From JAJCYK01 sp965224285 (lineage in GTDB: Bacteria > Bacteroidota > Bacteroidia > Cytophagales > Cyclobacteriaceae), in NCBI GenBank assembly GCA_965224285.1, contig OZ245043.1, forward strand, positions 4,526,001 to 4,590,000: 64,000 nt of DNA. Reading direction: 5' to 3'. The notes beneath the pieces are model-generated. The model was not told where the DNA came from. It made no database searches and saw only the letters and a program-made list of their open reading frames with translations. The translations under genes and the position numbers were made by a program. Shown here piece after piece: positions 17,374-26,463 of the stretch. Every line of letters begins with the position of its first letter. Position 1 is the first letter of the stretch.

Positions 17374-17407
17374 AAAGGGGATGGGCGGTAGTCTGATCCC
17401 TTTTTTT
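17374..17407 (+). terminator. Intrinsic terminator after rplQ
   Basis: AAAGGGGAT at 17374-17382 pairs with ATCCCTTT starting at 17396, allowing one G-U pair, across a 13-base loop, and runs into seven T residues (17401-17407). It lies 21 bases after the rplQ stop and separates the ribosomal block from carA. Confidence 0.75.
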
Positions 17408-17451
17408 ATTTTTGTGGGGATTATACCAATATCAACCCCGGCAGCTCAAAT

Positions 17452-18576
17452 ATGAAAGAAGCCCCTCAACAATCAGATGCTTACTTAATTCTGGAAGACG
17501 GACAGCTATATAAAGGGAAGGCTATAGGTAAAGTCGGTACTACCGGCGGCGAAATATGTTTTAATACCGGAATGACCGGCTACCAGGAAATTTACACCGA
17601 CCCATCCTATTACGGCCAGATCATCGTAAACACCACATCCCATATTGGAAATTACGGTGCGCTTAATTCCGAACAGGAATCGGCTCGCCCTAAGATAAAC
17701 GGCTTGGTGGTCAATGCCTTTTCCCAGGACTACAGCAGGTTAACTGCTGAGCAATCGCTTGATTCCTACCTGAAACAATATGATGTGGTGGGAATAAGCG
17801 AGATAGATACCAGAAAGTTGGTGCGGCATATTCGACATCAGGGTGCCATGAATGCGGTAATATCCTCTGAGATTTCAGAGGTGGAGGTTCTCCAGGAAAG
17901 GCTGTCCCTGGTACCAAATATGAATGGACTGGAGCTGGCATCGCAGGTCAGTACCAAGGAAGCTTATTTTATTGGCGACCCGCAGGCATTATTGAAAATA
18001 GCGGTACTGGATCTGGGAGTTAAAAAAAGTATACTGACTAACTTTGCTAATAGAGACTGCTATTTACAGATATACCCCGCGCATACTAGTTACCAGGAAA
18101 TGGCGCAATGGGAACCACACGGTTATTTTATCTCTAATGGACCTGGTGACCCGGCTCCCATGAAATACGCGGTAGAGACCGTAAAGCAGATCCTGGACAA
18201 TGATATACCTGTTTTTGGTATTTGTCTGGGTCACCAGATATTGGCCCTGGCCTGTGGAGTAAGTACTTATAAAATGCATCATGGACATCGCGGTATTAAT
18301 CATCCGGTGCATAATCTGGTCAGCGGTCTATGTGAAATTACCTCCCAAAATCATGGCTTTGGGGTGGATGCGGATCAAATTGAGCAGGCAGAGAATCTGG
18401 AGATCACCCACCGGAACTTAAATGACCAAACCGTTGAGGGTATCAAGGTAGTGGGAAAACCCGCTTTCTCCGTGCAGTATCATCCAGAGGCTTCTCCGGG
18501 ACCTCATGACAGCCGCTACCTGTTTGACGAATTTATAGAGCTGGTAAGCTCTAAATTAAAACCTGAAATCATATAA
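17452..18576 (+). CDS. carA: Carbamoyl-phosphate synthase small chain
   Basis: CarA (374 residues) is the glutaminase subunit that passes ammonia to CarB for carbamoyl phosphate, used in pyrimidine and arginine synthesis. The N-terminal domain starts near LILEDGQLYKGKAIG; the class I glutamine amidotransferase domain has the nucleophile loop FGICLGHQI and the catalytic His-Glu in QYHPEASPGP. carB is not adjacent. A TATTTTTG at 17407-17414 resembles a -7 box but has no matching -33 and overlaps the terminator. It is one base ahead of eno. Confidence 0.96.
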   Translation: MKEAPQQSDAYLILEDGQLYKGKAIGKVGTTGGEICFNTGMTGYQEIYTDPSYYGQIIVNTTSHIGNYGALNSEQESARPKINGLVVNAFSQDYSRLTAEQSLDSYLKQYDVVGISEIDTRKLVRHIRHQGAMNAVISSEISEVEVLQERLSLVPNMNGLELASQVSTKEAYFIGDPQALLKIAVLDLGVKKSILTNFANRDCYLQIYPAHTSYQEMAQWEPHGYFISNGPGDPAPMKYAVETVKQILDNDIPVFGICLGHQILALACGVSTYKMHHGHRGINHPVHNLVSGLCEITSQNHGFGVDADQIEQAENLEITHRNLNDQTVEGIKVVGKPAFSVQYHPEASPGPHDSRYLFDEFIELVSSKLKPEII

Positions 18577-18577
18577 A

Positions 18578-19855
18578 ATGAGTTTAATAGATCATATCCT
18601 GGCCAGACAAATATTAGACAGCCGGGGAAATCCAACTGTTGAAGTTGATCTTATAACCAGTAATGGTCTGGTAGGAAGGGCTGCGGTTCCTTCCGGAGCT
18701 TCCACCGGAGTACATGAAGCGGTTGAATTGAGAGATGGGGATGAAAACAGGTACATGGGTAAAGGTGTGGGAAAGGCAGTGGAAAATGTAAATGACCTTC
18801 TGGCCCCCGAATTGGTGGGTATATCGGTGTTTGAGCAGGCTTTGGTAGATAAAATTATGCTTGATGTCGATGGTACCGAAAATAAATCCAAAATTGGCGC
18901 AAATGCTATTCTCGGTGTAAGCCTGGCCCTGGCAAAGGCTGCAGCTCTGGAGGCCGGCCAATCCTTATATCGCTATGTAGGTGGGGTAAATGCGCGCACG
19001 CTGCCGGTGCCCATGATGAACATTCTCAACGGTGGTAGCCACGCCGACAATGCTATTGATTTTCAGGAATTTATGATCATGCCGGTAAAGGCGGATACTT
19101 TTTCCGAGTCCCTTAGGATGGGCACTGAAGTTTTCCATCACCTGAAAAAAGTATTGAAACAAAAAGGTCTCTCTACCAATGTGGGAGATGAAGGAGGATT
19201 TGCTCCTAATATCTCATCCAATACCGAGGCCATTGAGGTGGTATTGCAAGCTATTGAAAAAGCAGGTTACCGTCCAGGTGAAGATATGGGTATCGCCTTG
19301 GATGCCGCCAGCTCAGAGTTTTATGATACCGAGTCCGGCACTTATCAATTCAAAAAGTCTTCCGGTGATAAGTTGAGCTCTGAAGAAATGGCTCAATACT
19401 GGAAAAGCTGGGTAGATCAATATCCGATCTTGTCCATTGAAGATGGTATGCACGAGGACGATTGGGAAGGATGGAAAAGGATGACGGAGCTGACCGGAGA
19501 TAAAGTGCAGCTGGTAGGTGACGATTTGTTCGTCACGAATGTTAAACGCTTGAGTAGGGGTATCGATGAAGGGATCGCAAACGCCATCCTGATCAAAGTG
19601 AACCAAATAGGAACCCTCACTGAGACCATAGACGCGGTTAATCTTGCTACCCGCAACAGTTTTAAAAGTGTTATGTCACATCGGTCCGGTGAAACCGAGG
19701 ATACTACTATTTCCGACCTGGCAGTAGCCTTAAATACCGGCCAGATCAAGACCGGATCAGCTTCCCGGTCCGACCGTATGGCCAAATACAATCAGCTGAT
19801 CAGGATTGAAGAGGAGTTGGGAGACACTGCCCTTTTTCCCGGAAAGGAGTTTTAA
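18578..19855 (+). CDS. eno: Enolase
   Basis: Enolase (425 residues) converts 2-phosphoglycerate to phosphoenolpyruvate. The family marks include ILDSRGNPTVEVD at the start, GANAILGVSLALAKA, the Mg ligands in SIEDGMHEDDW and GDDLFVTN, the catalytic lysine in ILIKVNQIGTLTE and the signature SHRSGETEDTTI. It starts one base after carA, so it is probably co-transcribed; a DivIC-like gene follows after 91 bases. Confidence 0.98.
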   Translation: MSLIDHILARQILDSRGNPTVEVDLITSNGLVGRAAVPSGASTGVHEAVELRDGDENRYMGKGVGKAVENVNDLLAPELVGISVFEQALVDKIMLDVDGTENKSKIGANAILGVSLALAKAAALEAGQSLYRYVGGVNARTLPVPMMNILNGGSHADNAIDFQEFMIMPVKADTFSESLRMGTEVFHHLKKVLKQKGLSTNVGDEGGFAPNISSNTEAIEVVLQAIEKAGYRPGEDMGIALDAASSEFYDTESGTYQFKKSSGDKLSSEEMAQYWKSWVDQYPILSIEDGMHEDDWEGWKRMTELTGDKVQLVGDDLFVTNVKRLSRGIDEGIANAILIKVNQIGTLTETIDAVNLATRNSFKSVMSHRSGETEDTTISDLAVALNTGQIKTGSASRSDRMAKYNQLIRIEEELGDTALFPGKEF

Positions 19856-19946
19856 ATAATAATTGGCAGGCGCCAGGCGTTTTGCAATTGGAGGCTTGTG
19901 AATTTTTAGTTTAGTGCAGAACTTTATAACTTAATATCCGGAATCC

Positions 19947-20258
19947 ATGAAGTCTGTAATGATCAATTTAAAACGATTAAGTAAGAATTTTTTCTTCATA
20001 ACCGGGACCCTATTTCTGTTTTGGATGTTGTTCTTCGATTCAAACGACTTATTCCTGCAATATCAACGAACTACTAAGTTGCGTCAGCAGCAGGCCAAGA
20101 AAGAGTTTTATCTGGCCAAAATTGATGAAGTCAAGGCAGACCGGAAGGAATTATTAAGCGACGAAGAATTGTTGGAGAAATACGCTAGGGAAAAATACCT
20201 GATGCGGAAACCTTCGGAAGATCTCTATATCGTGGTTGAAGAATCTTCCGAAAAGTAA
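19947..20258 (+). CDS. Septum formation initiator family protein (DivIC/FtsB-like)
   Basis: A 103-residue bitopic membrane protein. The N-terminus is cytoplasmic and basic, one membrane span covers about residues 14-30 (FFFITGTLFLFWMLFF), and an extracytoplasmic coiled coil with LRQQQAKKEFYLAKIDEVKADRK follows. The motif LLEKYAREKYLMRKPSED matches the DivIC/FtsB C-terminal region. Proteins of this family bridge FtsL to the divisome. Its position after eno is common for this family. An upstream TAGTTTAG resembles a weak -7 box. Confidence 0.85.
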   Translation: MKSVMINLKRLSKNFFFITGTLFLFWMLFFDSNDLFLQYQRTTKLRQQQAKKEFYLAKIDEVKADRKELLSDEELLEKYAREKYLMRKPSEDLYIVVEESSEK

Positions 20259-20307
20259 GTAGTTAATCCTTGGGCATTGGTCTATAATTGGTTAGCGGTA
20301 GATCACT

Positions 20308-20865
20308 ATGAAATCCAAAATTTGTCTTCTGATCCTTTGCTGCGGAATCACCTTTCATTTATTTGGCCAAAAAGACTTCGACCTCGAATCCGACCCTAAA
20401 TTTTTTGACAGAGTCTACTTTGGTGGCGATTTCAATTTGCAATTTGGCAATTTTACCGTAATTAATATCTCACCACTGGCCGGGTATATGATCACCAATC
20501 GGTTATCAGCAGGACCGGGTATTACTTATCAGTATCTAAAAGGTGAGGCTATTGATCTGTTTACGGGACGCATTTTTAAGTACGATACCAATATATTCGG
20601 TGGAAGAGTATTCGCCCGATACAATATTACCCGTCAGTTTTTTGCTTACACCGAGTACGAGTCTCTGCGGGTACAATTTCCCAACGTCGACGGCACCGCT
20701 TTAGAACGTGATTGGGTGCCGGGATACTTCATTGGAGGTGGGGTATTTCAGCCTGTGGGAGGGAGGGCCGGACTGGGTTTAACCCTGCTGCTTAATTTAT
20801 TGCATGATGACCGGAAGTCTCCATACAATAGCGAAATTATTATCAGGGCCGGTATTACACTTTAA
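20308..20865 (+). CDS. Putative outer-membrane beta-barrel protein, unknown function
   Basis: A 185-residue protein with a signal peptide (residues 1-20, MKSKICLLILCCGITFHLFG). After an acidic stretch (DFDLESDPKFFDRVYFGGDF) the sequence alternates polar and hydrophobic residues with aromatic caps (INISPLAGYMITNRLSAGPGITYQY, VFARYNITRQFFAYTEYE), as in small eight-strand barrels. It ends with a terminal strand, IIIRAGITL. I do not recognise a named family beyond this. Its 3' end overlaps the minus-strand dehydrogenase gene by 11 bases. Confidence 0.75.
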   Translation: MKSKICLLILCCGITFHLFGQKDFDLESDPKFFDRVYFGGDFNLQFGNFTVINISPLAGYMITNRLSAGPGITYQYLKGEAIDLFTGRIFKYDTNIFGGRVFARYNITRQFFAYTEYESLRVQFPNVDGTALERDWVPGYFIGGGVFQPVGGRAGLGLTLLLNLLHDDRKSPYNSEIIIRAGITL

Positions 20866-21955
20866 GCATATCGGGCGGTTTCAGTTCAAACCTTTGGGCC
20901 AGCTTTTCCAGATCCCGACGTACCGGTTCCAGTAATGGAATGCCATGTTCCAGACGATGTTTTCTCATTTCTCTTTCGGGATCACCGGGTATTAAAACCC
21001 TATGGTGTTCCCGGGTAGTGTCGGCGTTTTTGAACCGGCTTATCCATTGGTCCATCCGGTCCTTGAAATCTTGAGCCGGTAAGAAGGCATCAATTCTCAT
21101 GGCTCCCAGAAAATGACCGATACCTTTACCCACCGGGTCAGTGGGTGGATCCAGAAAGCTGACAAATGGAGGTACCCAAGGTCCGAAGTTTGCTCCGGTT
21201 AAGACCCCGCTGAGAATATCCACTATGCTTCCCAGACAGTACCCTTTATGGCTTCCCATATTACGGCTGCCTCCAAGGGGTAGTAATGCTCCTCCCTGAG
21301 CCACACAATCCGCTGATTCACTGGGATCACCAAAGGAGTCCTGTGCCCATCCAATGGGAATAGCTGCTTGTTTCCGTTTCATAATTTCCAGTTTCCCATT
21401 GGCTACTGTGGTAGTGGCGAAATCAGCCACAAATGGTGGATATTTGCCTGCTGGGATGGCTACTGCAATAGGATTGGTGCCCAGCAGCCGTTCTGAGCAA
21501 TAGGTAGGCGCCACCAATGGACTGGCATTGGTCATGGCAAAACCTATCATACCCTCCTCCAAAGCCAGCATACTGTGATAGCCGGCAATTCCAAAGTGGT
21601 TGCTATTTCTTACCCCTACCCAGCCGGTCCCACAATTCCTGGCCTTTTCCATGGCTATTTTCATGGCCTCCGGGGCTACTACCAACCCCATTCCTTCGTC
21701 GCCGTCCAACACTGCGGTGCCGGGAGTTTCGTGCACTACCTTTGGCAGTGGATTGGCATTAATACGCTGATTTTCCCAAAGTCTTACATATCCTTTTAGT
21801 CTGGCTACCCCATGTGAATCTACTCCACGTAAATCTGCTTCCAATAGGACTTCAGCAGCCTGTATAGCATGATCTGCGGGGCTACCCATCGCCTGGAATA
21901 TATCCTTGGTAAATTGCACTAGGACAGAATGACTATGAGGGTATTCCTGATTCAT
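20855..21955 (-). CDS. Malate/L-lactate dehydrogenase family oxidoreductase
   Basis: A 366-residue NAD(P)-dependent dehydrogenase of the Ldh_2 (malate/L-lactate/ureidoglycolate) family, which does not share the Rossmann fold of classical MDH. Marks are ADLRGVDSHGVARL near residues 40-53, VRNSNHFGIAGYH with the catalytic histidine near residue 120, LGTNPIAVAIPA and the late GSHKGYCLGSIVDIL. The true substrate cannot be read from sequence. It lies 5 bases after the GppA-type gene on the same strand and is probably co-transcribed with it. Confidence 0.88.
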   Translation of the reverse strand: MNQEYPHSHSVLVQFTKDIFQAMGSPADHAIQAAEVLLEADLRGVDSHGVARLKGYVRLWENQRINANPLPKVVHETPGTAVLDGDEGMGLVVAPEAMKIAMEKARNCGTGWVGVRNSNHFGIAGYHSMLALEEGMIGFAMTNASPLVAPTYCSERLLGTNPIAVAIPAGKYPPFVADFATTTVANGKLEIMKRKQAAIPIGWAQDSFGDPSESADCVAQGGALLPLGGSRNMGSHKGYCLGSIVDILSGVLTGANFGPWVPPFVSFLDPPTDPVGKGIGHFLGAMRIDAFLPAQDFKDRMDQWISRFKNADTTREHHRVLIPGDPEREMRKHRLEHGIPLLEPVRRDLEKLAQRFELKPPDMLKV

Positions 21956-21960
21956 AAATA

Positions 21961-22902
21961 TTAAGTTAAACCTGATTCACGGAGATCGTTCACCACCTGT
22001 TTTAGTAATCCCTCTTTCAGGGCATATGAAGAAACTCTTATGGTATCTAAATTAAAGTTATCCAATAAATAGCCAATAAGGCAGCACGCCACTACAATCA
22101 TATCAACTCGCATTTCCAGCATACCGGGAATTTCCAACCGCTGGCTTTTGTTCATGGTAAGAATATTTTCAAGGATTTTCCTGAAACCTGCTACTGTGAG
22201 GGGTTTTTCAGGTGACTCTGTCTGAGCCATGCGGTTTTCTTTAAGGTAGATATCACTGAGGGTATCAAAGGTTCCGGAGGATCCCACCAGTTCGGTGGGC
22301 CGAAATTTATTAATTGCCTGGGCCAGGGTAGTTAATTTTTCCCGCAGGAACTCCTGCAGTCTTTCGATTTCCTGCTTCAGGATGGGATCGTGATGATGGA
22401 ATAAGTCCATCAGTCTTTGAGCACCGATCTCAAAACTTTTTTTCCAGTGAATTTTATTATTGTCGGCTATAATGAACTCCACACTACCACCTCCTATATC
22501 TACAATTAATGCCCTTTGGTCACCCAAGCTCACGGCCTGGGCTACTCCCAGATAAATGAATTGGGCTTCCTGGTCGCCGGAAATAATCTCCAGATCGATC
22601 CCAATTAGTTTTTTTATTTTACTCATCACTTGGGTGGCGTTGGCGGCATTGCGAAAGGCACTAGTGGCAGTGGCCCTGATTACAGCGGGTTGATAGGACC
22701 TCATGGTTTCATTAAATCGGCTTAATGCCTCCAGAGCCCTGCTTTCAGCCGCCTCAGTAATCATCCCCTGGGTTATACCTCCTTCGCCTATTTTGACACT
22801 GATTTTTTCTTTGTGCAGTACCAGCAGGGTTTCAGCCGTTGCCTCAGCTATTAGTAAATGGAAAGTATTGGTACCCAGATCAATTACCGCAACGCGCTTC
22901 AT
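21961..22902 (-). CDS. Ppx/GppA family exopolyphosphatase/pppGpp phosphatase-like protein
   Basis: A 313-residue ASKHA-fold phosphatase, about the size of the short bacterial Ppx2/GppA forms that lack the C-terminal HD-like domain. Motifs are VIDLGTNTFHLLIAE at the start, RATATSAFRNAAN, LIVDIGGGSVEFI and GSSGTFDTLSDIY. Such enzymes hydrolyse polyphosphate or pppGpp; which one applies here is not determinable. It is divergent from the carboxyltransferase gene at 23001, with a 98-base AT-rich gap, and precedes the dehydrogenase gene. Confidence 0.88.
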   Translation of the reverse strand: MKRVAVIDLGTNTFHLLIAEATAETLLVLHKEKISVKIGEGGITQGMITEAAESRALEALSRFNETMRSYQPAVIRATATSAFRNAANATQVMSKIKKLIGIDLEIISGDQEAQFIYLGVAQAVSLGDQRALIVDIGGGSVEFIIADNNKIHWKKSFEIGAQRLMDLFHHHDPILKQEIERLQEFLREKLTTLAQAINKFRPTELVGSSGTFDTLSDIYLKENRMAQTESPEKPLTVAGFRKILENILTMNKSQRLEIPGMLEMRVDMIVVACCLIGYLLDNFNLDTIRVSSYALKEGLLKQVVNDLRESGLT

Positions 22903-23000
22903 ACATGGGGAAATTTGGCGAATATAATATTTTATTTAATGTGAAAACTCCCTCCATAGAAATAAATGATATATTTAAGAACTGTATTAAACCCTGTTAT

Positions 23001-24590
23001 ATGACCAAGTCCAAAACCGATAAGGCGCTTTACACCTTGCCAAGTAATAAGGAGAAACATCAGATTTTACAACGTAAAAATCAGGAAGCTATGCTCGGTG
23101 GTGGTGAGAAACGGATTGAGGTACAACACCAAAAGGGTAAGCTTACTGCTCGCGAGCGCTTACATATTTTACTGGATGAAGGATCATTTCAGGAGATAGG
23201 GAAATTTGTGATGCATCGGTGCAAGGACTTTGGCCTGGATAAGCAACATTACTTGGGTGATGGTGTGGTAACCGGATATGGAACTATTGATGGGCGTCTG
23301 GTTTATGTTTTTTCTCAGGATTTTACTGTGTTTGGCGGGTCCTTATCGGAAACACATGCCGAGAAGATTGTAAAGATCATGGACCTGGCCATGAAAAACG
23401 GAGCACCTCTCATCGGCTTAAATGATTCGGGAGGCGCCAGGATTCAGGAAGGGGTAGTATCTCTGGGAGGCTACGCCGATATTTTTTATCGCAATACCCT
23501 GGCATCCGGGGTGGTGCCGCAAATATCAGCTATCATGGGCCCCTGTGCCGGAGGTGCGGTATATTCTCCAGCAATAACCGACTTCGTATTTATGGTGGAA
23601 AAGACCAGTTATATGTTCGTTACCGGACCTAACGTGGTCAAAACAGTAACCCATGAAGAAGTCACTGCTGAGGAATTAGGTGGGGCAACCACCCACAGCA
23701 GCAAAAGCGGAGTTACCCATTTTGCTTGCAGGAATGAATTGGAATGCATCAAAGGAGTGAGGCAGTTGATCGGTTATTTGCCACAGAACTGTGAGGAGCA
23801 ATCTCCCATTTTTAAATATGATGAACAATCGGATGAGCTGAGACCGGATCTGGACGAGATTATGCCTGAGAACCCCAATCAACCGTATGATATGAGGGAG
23901 ATCATCGAACAGGTAACCGATGACCGATCCTTTATGGAAGTGCACCGCAATTTCGCAGAGAATATAGTGGTGGGTTTTGCCCGGATAGCAGGTAGCAGTA
24001 TAGGGGTTATAGGTAATCAACCAGCTAGCCTGGCTGGTGTTTTGGATATAGATGCCAGCACCAAGGCGGCCAGATTTGTGAGATTTTGTGACTCGTTCAA
24101 CATTCCCCTGTTGGTGTTCGAGGATGTACCTGGTTTTCTTCCCGGTACGGATCAGGAATGGAATGGGATCATTGCTCATGGAGCGAAATTACTATATGCC
24201 TTCTGTGAGGCCACAGTTCCCCGGGTGACAGTCATCACCAGGAAAGCTTATGGTGGAGCCTATGATGTAATGAATAGCAAGCATATAGGGGCGGACTTGA
24301 ACTTCGCCTGGCCTACCGCTGAGATCGCGGTGATGGGCGCCAAAGGCGCTGCCCAAATCATCTTCAAAAAGGAAATAGCGGAGGCTGAGGATCCAGAAGC
24401 AGCTCTGGAACAAAAAGTACAGGAATATACCGATAAGTTTGCCAATCCTTACCGCGCTGCTCATCGCGGTTTCATCGACGAGGTAATATTGCCTAGCGAA
24501 ACCAGATTGAAACTAATCCACGCATTTTCCATGCTGCGCAACAAAGTAGATAAACTGCCCCGAAAGAAACATGGAAATATTCCTCTATAA
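23001..24590 (+). CDS. Acyl-CoA carboxylase carboxyltransferase (propionyl-CoA carboxylase beta type)
   Basis: The product (529 residues from ATG 23001) is a biotin-dependent carboxyltransferase. N-terminal GGGEKRIEVQHQKGKLTARERL is typical. The acyl-CoA oxyanion region GLNDSGGARIQEGV and IMGPCAGGAVYSPAITDF, and the biotin-side VPGFLPGTDQEWNGIIAHGAKLLYA-type segment near residues 380-405, match propionyl-CoA carboxylase beta. An in-frame start at 22839 would add 54 non-conserved residues inside the divergent gene, so 23001 is preferred. No biotin carboxylase or BCCP gene is adjacent. Confidence 0.9.
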   Translation: MTKSKTDKALYTLPSNKEKHQILQRKNQEAMLGGGEKRIEVQHQKGKLTARERLHILLDEGSFQEIGKFVMHRCKDFGLDKQHYLGDGVVTGYGTIDGRLVYVFSQDFTVFGGSLSETHAEKIVKIMDLAMKNGAPLIGLNDSGGARIQEGVVSLGGYADIFYRNTLASGVVPQISAIMGPCAGGAVYSPAITDFVFMVEKTSYMFVTGPNVVKTVTHEEVTAEELGGATTHSSKSGVTHFACRNELECIKGVRQLIGYLPQNCEEQSPIFKYDEQSDELRPDLDEIMPENPNQPYDMREIIEQVTDDRSFMEVHRNFAENIVVGFARIAGSSIGVIGNQPASLAGVLDIDASTKAARFVRFCDSFNIPLLVFEDVPGFLPGTDQEWNGIIAHGAKLLYAFCEATVPRVTVITRKAYGGAYDVMNSKHIGADLNFAWPTAEIAVMGAKGAAQIIFKKEIAEAEDPEAALEQKVQEYTDKFANPYRAAHRGFIDEVILPSETRLKLIHAFSMLRNKVDKLPRKKHGNIPL

Positions 24591-24601
24591 AATTTTATTT
24601 A

Positions 24602-25672
24602 ATGGATAAAGACAGTAAAGCTTTTCTCAAGAAGTATCTAAACAACGCCTCTCCAACTGGCTTCGAGACTTCCGGCCAACAGATTTGGCTGGATTATATG
24701 AAGCCTTTCAGTGATACTTTCTATACGGACAGCTACGGTACTGCCGTTGCGGTAATCAATCCCAAGGCCAAGTATAAAGTGGTAATAGAAGCCCATGCCG
24801 ATGAAATCTCATGGTTCGTGAATTACATCACAGATGAGGGCTATATCTACGTACGCCGGAATGGCGGCTCTGACCACCAGATCGCCCCTTCCAAAAGGGT
24901 AAACATCCATACTGATAAAGGTATAGTAAAGGGTGTGTTCGGGTGGCCGGCAATACATGTCAGAAACAAGAGTAAGGAGCAGGCGCCTAGCTTAAAAAAT
25001 ATCTTCATAGACTGTGGATGTAGTTCCCGGGATGAAGTGCTTAAATTGGGGGTACACGTGGGCAGTGTGATCACCTTTGAGGATGAATTTATGGTGCTTA
25101 ACCGTAAAATGTTCACCGGGCGGGCCCTGGATAACCGCATTGGGGGTTTCATGATAGCCCAGGTAGCGCGCTTGCTCAAAGAAAAGAAAAATAAACTGTC
25201 TTTTGGACTGTATGTAGTGAATGCGGTACAGGAGGAGATTGGGTTGCGAGGAGCCCAGATGATCGCCCACCGGATAAAACCTGATCTGGCGCTGGTGACC
25301 GATGTTTGCCATGATACTACCTCACCCATGTACGACAAGAAAGTAAGTGGAGACCAGCGTTGCGGGAAAGGCCCCGTACTTACCTACGGTCCTGCCGTCC
25401 ATAACAATGTTTTAAACATGCTCATTGAAGTAGCGGAATCTCAGGATATACCATTTCAACGGGCTGCTGCCAGCCGGTCTACCGGCACGGATACCGATGC
25501 TTTTGCCTATAGTAATGAGGGTGTGCCTTCAGCACTGATCAGCTTGCCCTTGAAGTATATGCACACTACCGTGGAGACCGTGCATCAGGATGACGTGGAT
25601 AATGTGATTAAGCTCATGTATGAGTGCCTGATACAATTAAAGGCCGGTCACAATTTTAGTTATCTAAAATAG
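24602..25672 (+). CDS. M42 family metallopeptidase (glutamyl aminopeptidase type)
   Basis: A 356-residue M42 aminopeptidase, a family that forms large tetrahedral dodecamers and trims peptides in the cytosol. The metal ligands are recognisable: the histidine in IEAHADEISW, the aspartate in GRALDNRIGG, the catalytic glutamates in VQEEIGLRGA, the aspartate in ALVTDVCHDT and the final histidine in YMHTTVETVH. It begins 11 bases after the carboxyltransferase gene. Its TAG overlaps the probable start region of the next gene. Confidence 0.9.
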   Translation: MDKDSKAFLKKYLNNASPTGFETSGQQIWLDYMKPFSDTFYTDSYGTAVAVINPKAKYKVVIEAHADEISWFVNYITDEGYIYVRRNGGSDHQIAPSKRVNIHTDKGIVKGVFGWPAIHVRNKSKEQAPSLKNIFIDCGCSSRDEVLKLGVHVGSVITFEDEFMVLNRKMFTGRALDNRIGGFMIAQVARLLKEKKNKLSFGLYVVNAVQEEIGLRGAQMIAHRIKPDLALVTDVCHDTTSPMYDKKVSGDQRCGKGPVLTYGPAVHNNVLNMLIEVAESQDIPFQRAAASRSTGTDTDAFAYSNEGVPSALISLPLKYMHTTVETVHQDDVDNVIKLMYECLIQLKAGHNFSYLK

Positions 25673-26463
25673 TCGTCATTCAGCTATTCATTGATCAACT
25701 AGGCCGTAATCTGAAGCTACAGCAAAGCCCCAGGCGCATCGTTTCTGTAGTTCCTTCCATAACAGAACTGTTATTTTATTTGGGACTGGATAAACGCATT
25801 CCTGCCGTCACTCGTTACTGTGTGCATCCCGCTGATTTGGTGGCCCCAAAAATTAAGATAGGCGGCACCAAAAAACTCGACCTACCCCTTATCAAGAAAC
25901 TTAATCCTCATTTAATAATTGCCAATCGAGAGGAAAACAACCAGAAGCAAATAGAAGAACTGGCCCAGTCAACACCGGTATGGGTTAGTGACATTTCCAA
26001 TTTAGACCAGGCGCTTGAGGCTATAGAAGAGATAGGAAAAATGGTTGATCGCCAAAATAAGGCAAAGGTTCTGGCAGAGGAGATCGCTGCAAAATTCCAG
26101 GCTTTAACGCTAATAGAACCTGTTAGAACTGCCCTGTACTTGATTTGGAGAAAACCTTATATGGCAGCGGGATGTGACACATTTATTAGCAGTATGCTGC
26201 CTTATGCGGGGTACATGAACATAATTCACCAATCCAGATACCCCCAGCTTTCTGGAGAACAAATAGCGGCATTGAATCCATCTACTATACTGTTGTCGTC
26301 GGAGCCCTATCCGTTTCAGTCAAAACACCGCAGGGAATTACAAGCTATTAGTCCAAAATCCAGAATAGAATTGGTTGATGGACAGATGTTTAGTTGGTAT
26401 GGTAGTCGTCTGGTTCACTCGCCAGCATACTTTAAACACCTTCGGGATGAGGGGAAGGAGTAA
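25669..26463 (+). CDS. Helical-backbone metal/corrinoid-binding protein (BtuF-like), non-canonical start
   Basis: The conserved family N-terminus DQLGRNLKLQQSPRRIVSVVP and SITELLFYLGLD is encoded from about 25693 on, followed by IGGTKKLDLPLIKKLNPHLIIANREEN. This part is upstream of the first usable TTG (25780), and the frame contains no ATG, GTG or TTG before it. The frame opens after a stop at 25657. The best candidates are ATA at 25669 (overlapping the M42 stop as ATAG) or ATT at 25678 or 25690. There is no signal peptide, and no ABC permease is adjacent. The 3' end overlaps aroA by 32 bases. Confidence 0.75.
   Translation: MVVIQLFIDQLGRNLKLQQSPRRIVSVVPSITELLFYLGLDKRIPAVTRYCVHPADLVAPKIKIGGTKKLDLPLIKKLNPHLIIANREENNQKQIEELAQSTPVWVSDISNLDQALEAIEEIGKMVDRQNKAKVLAEEIAAKFQALTLIEPVRTALYLIWRKPYMAAGCDTFISSMLPYAGYMNIIHQSRYPQLSGEQIAALNPSTILLSSEPYPFQSKHRRELQAISPKSRIELVDGQMFSWYGSRLVHSPAYFKHLRDEGKE

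Noticed and set aside
17407..17414. TATTTTTG as a carA promoter -7 element.
   Set aside because: It overlaps the terminator T run and no -33 TTG is present at 19-21 bases upstream.
22839..23000. Extended start of the propionyl-type carboxyltransferase.
   Set aside because: The added 54 residues run antisense through the GppA-like gene and the AT-rich intergenic gap and are not conserved.
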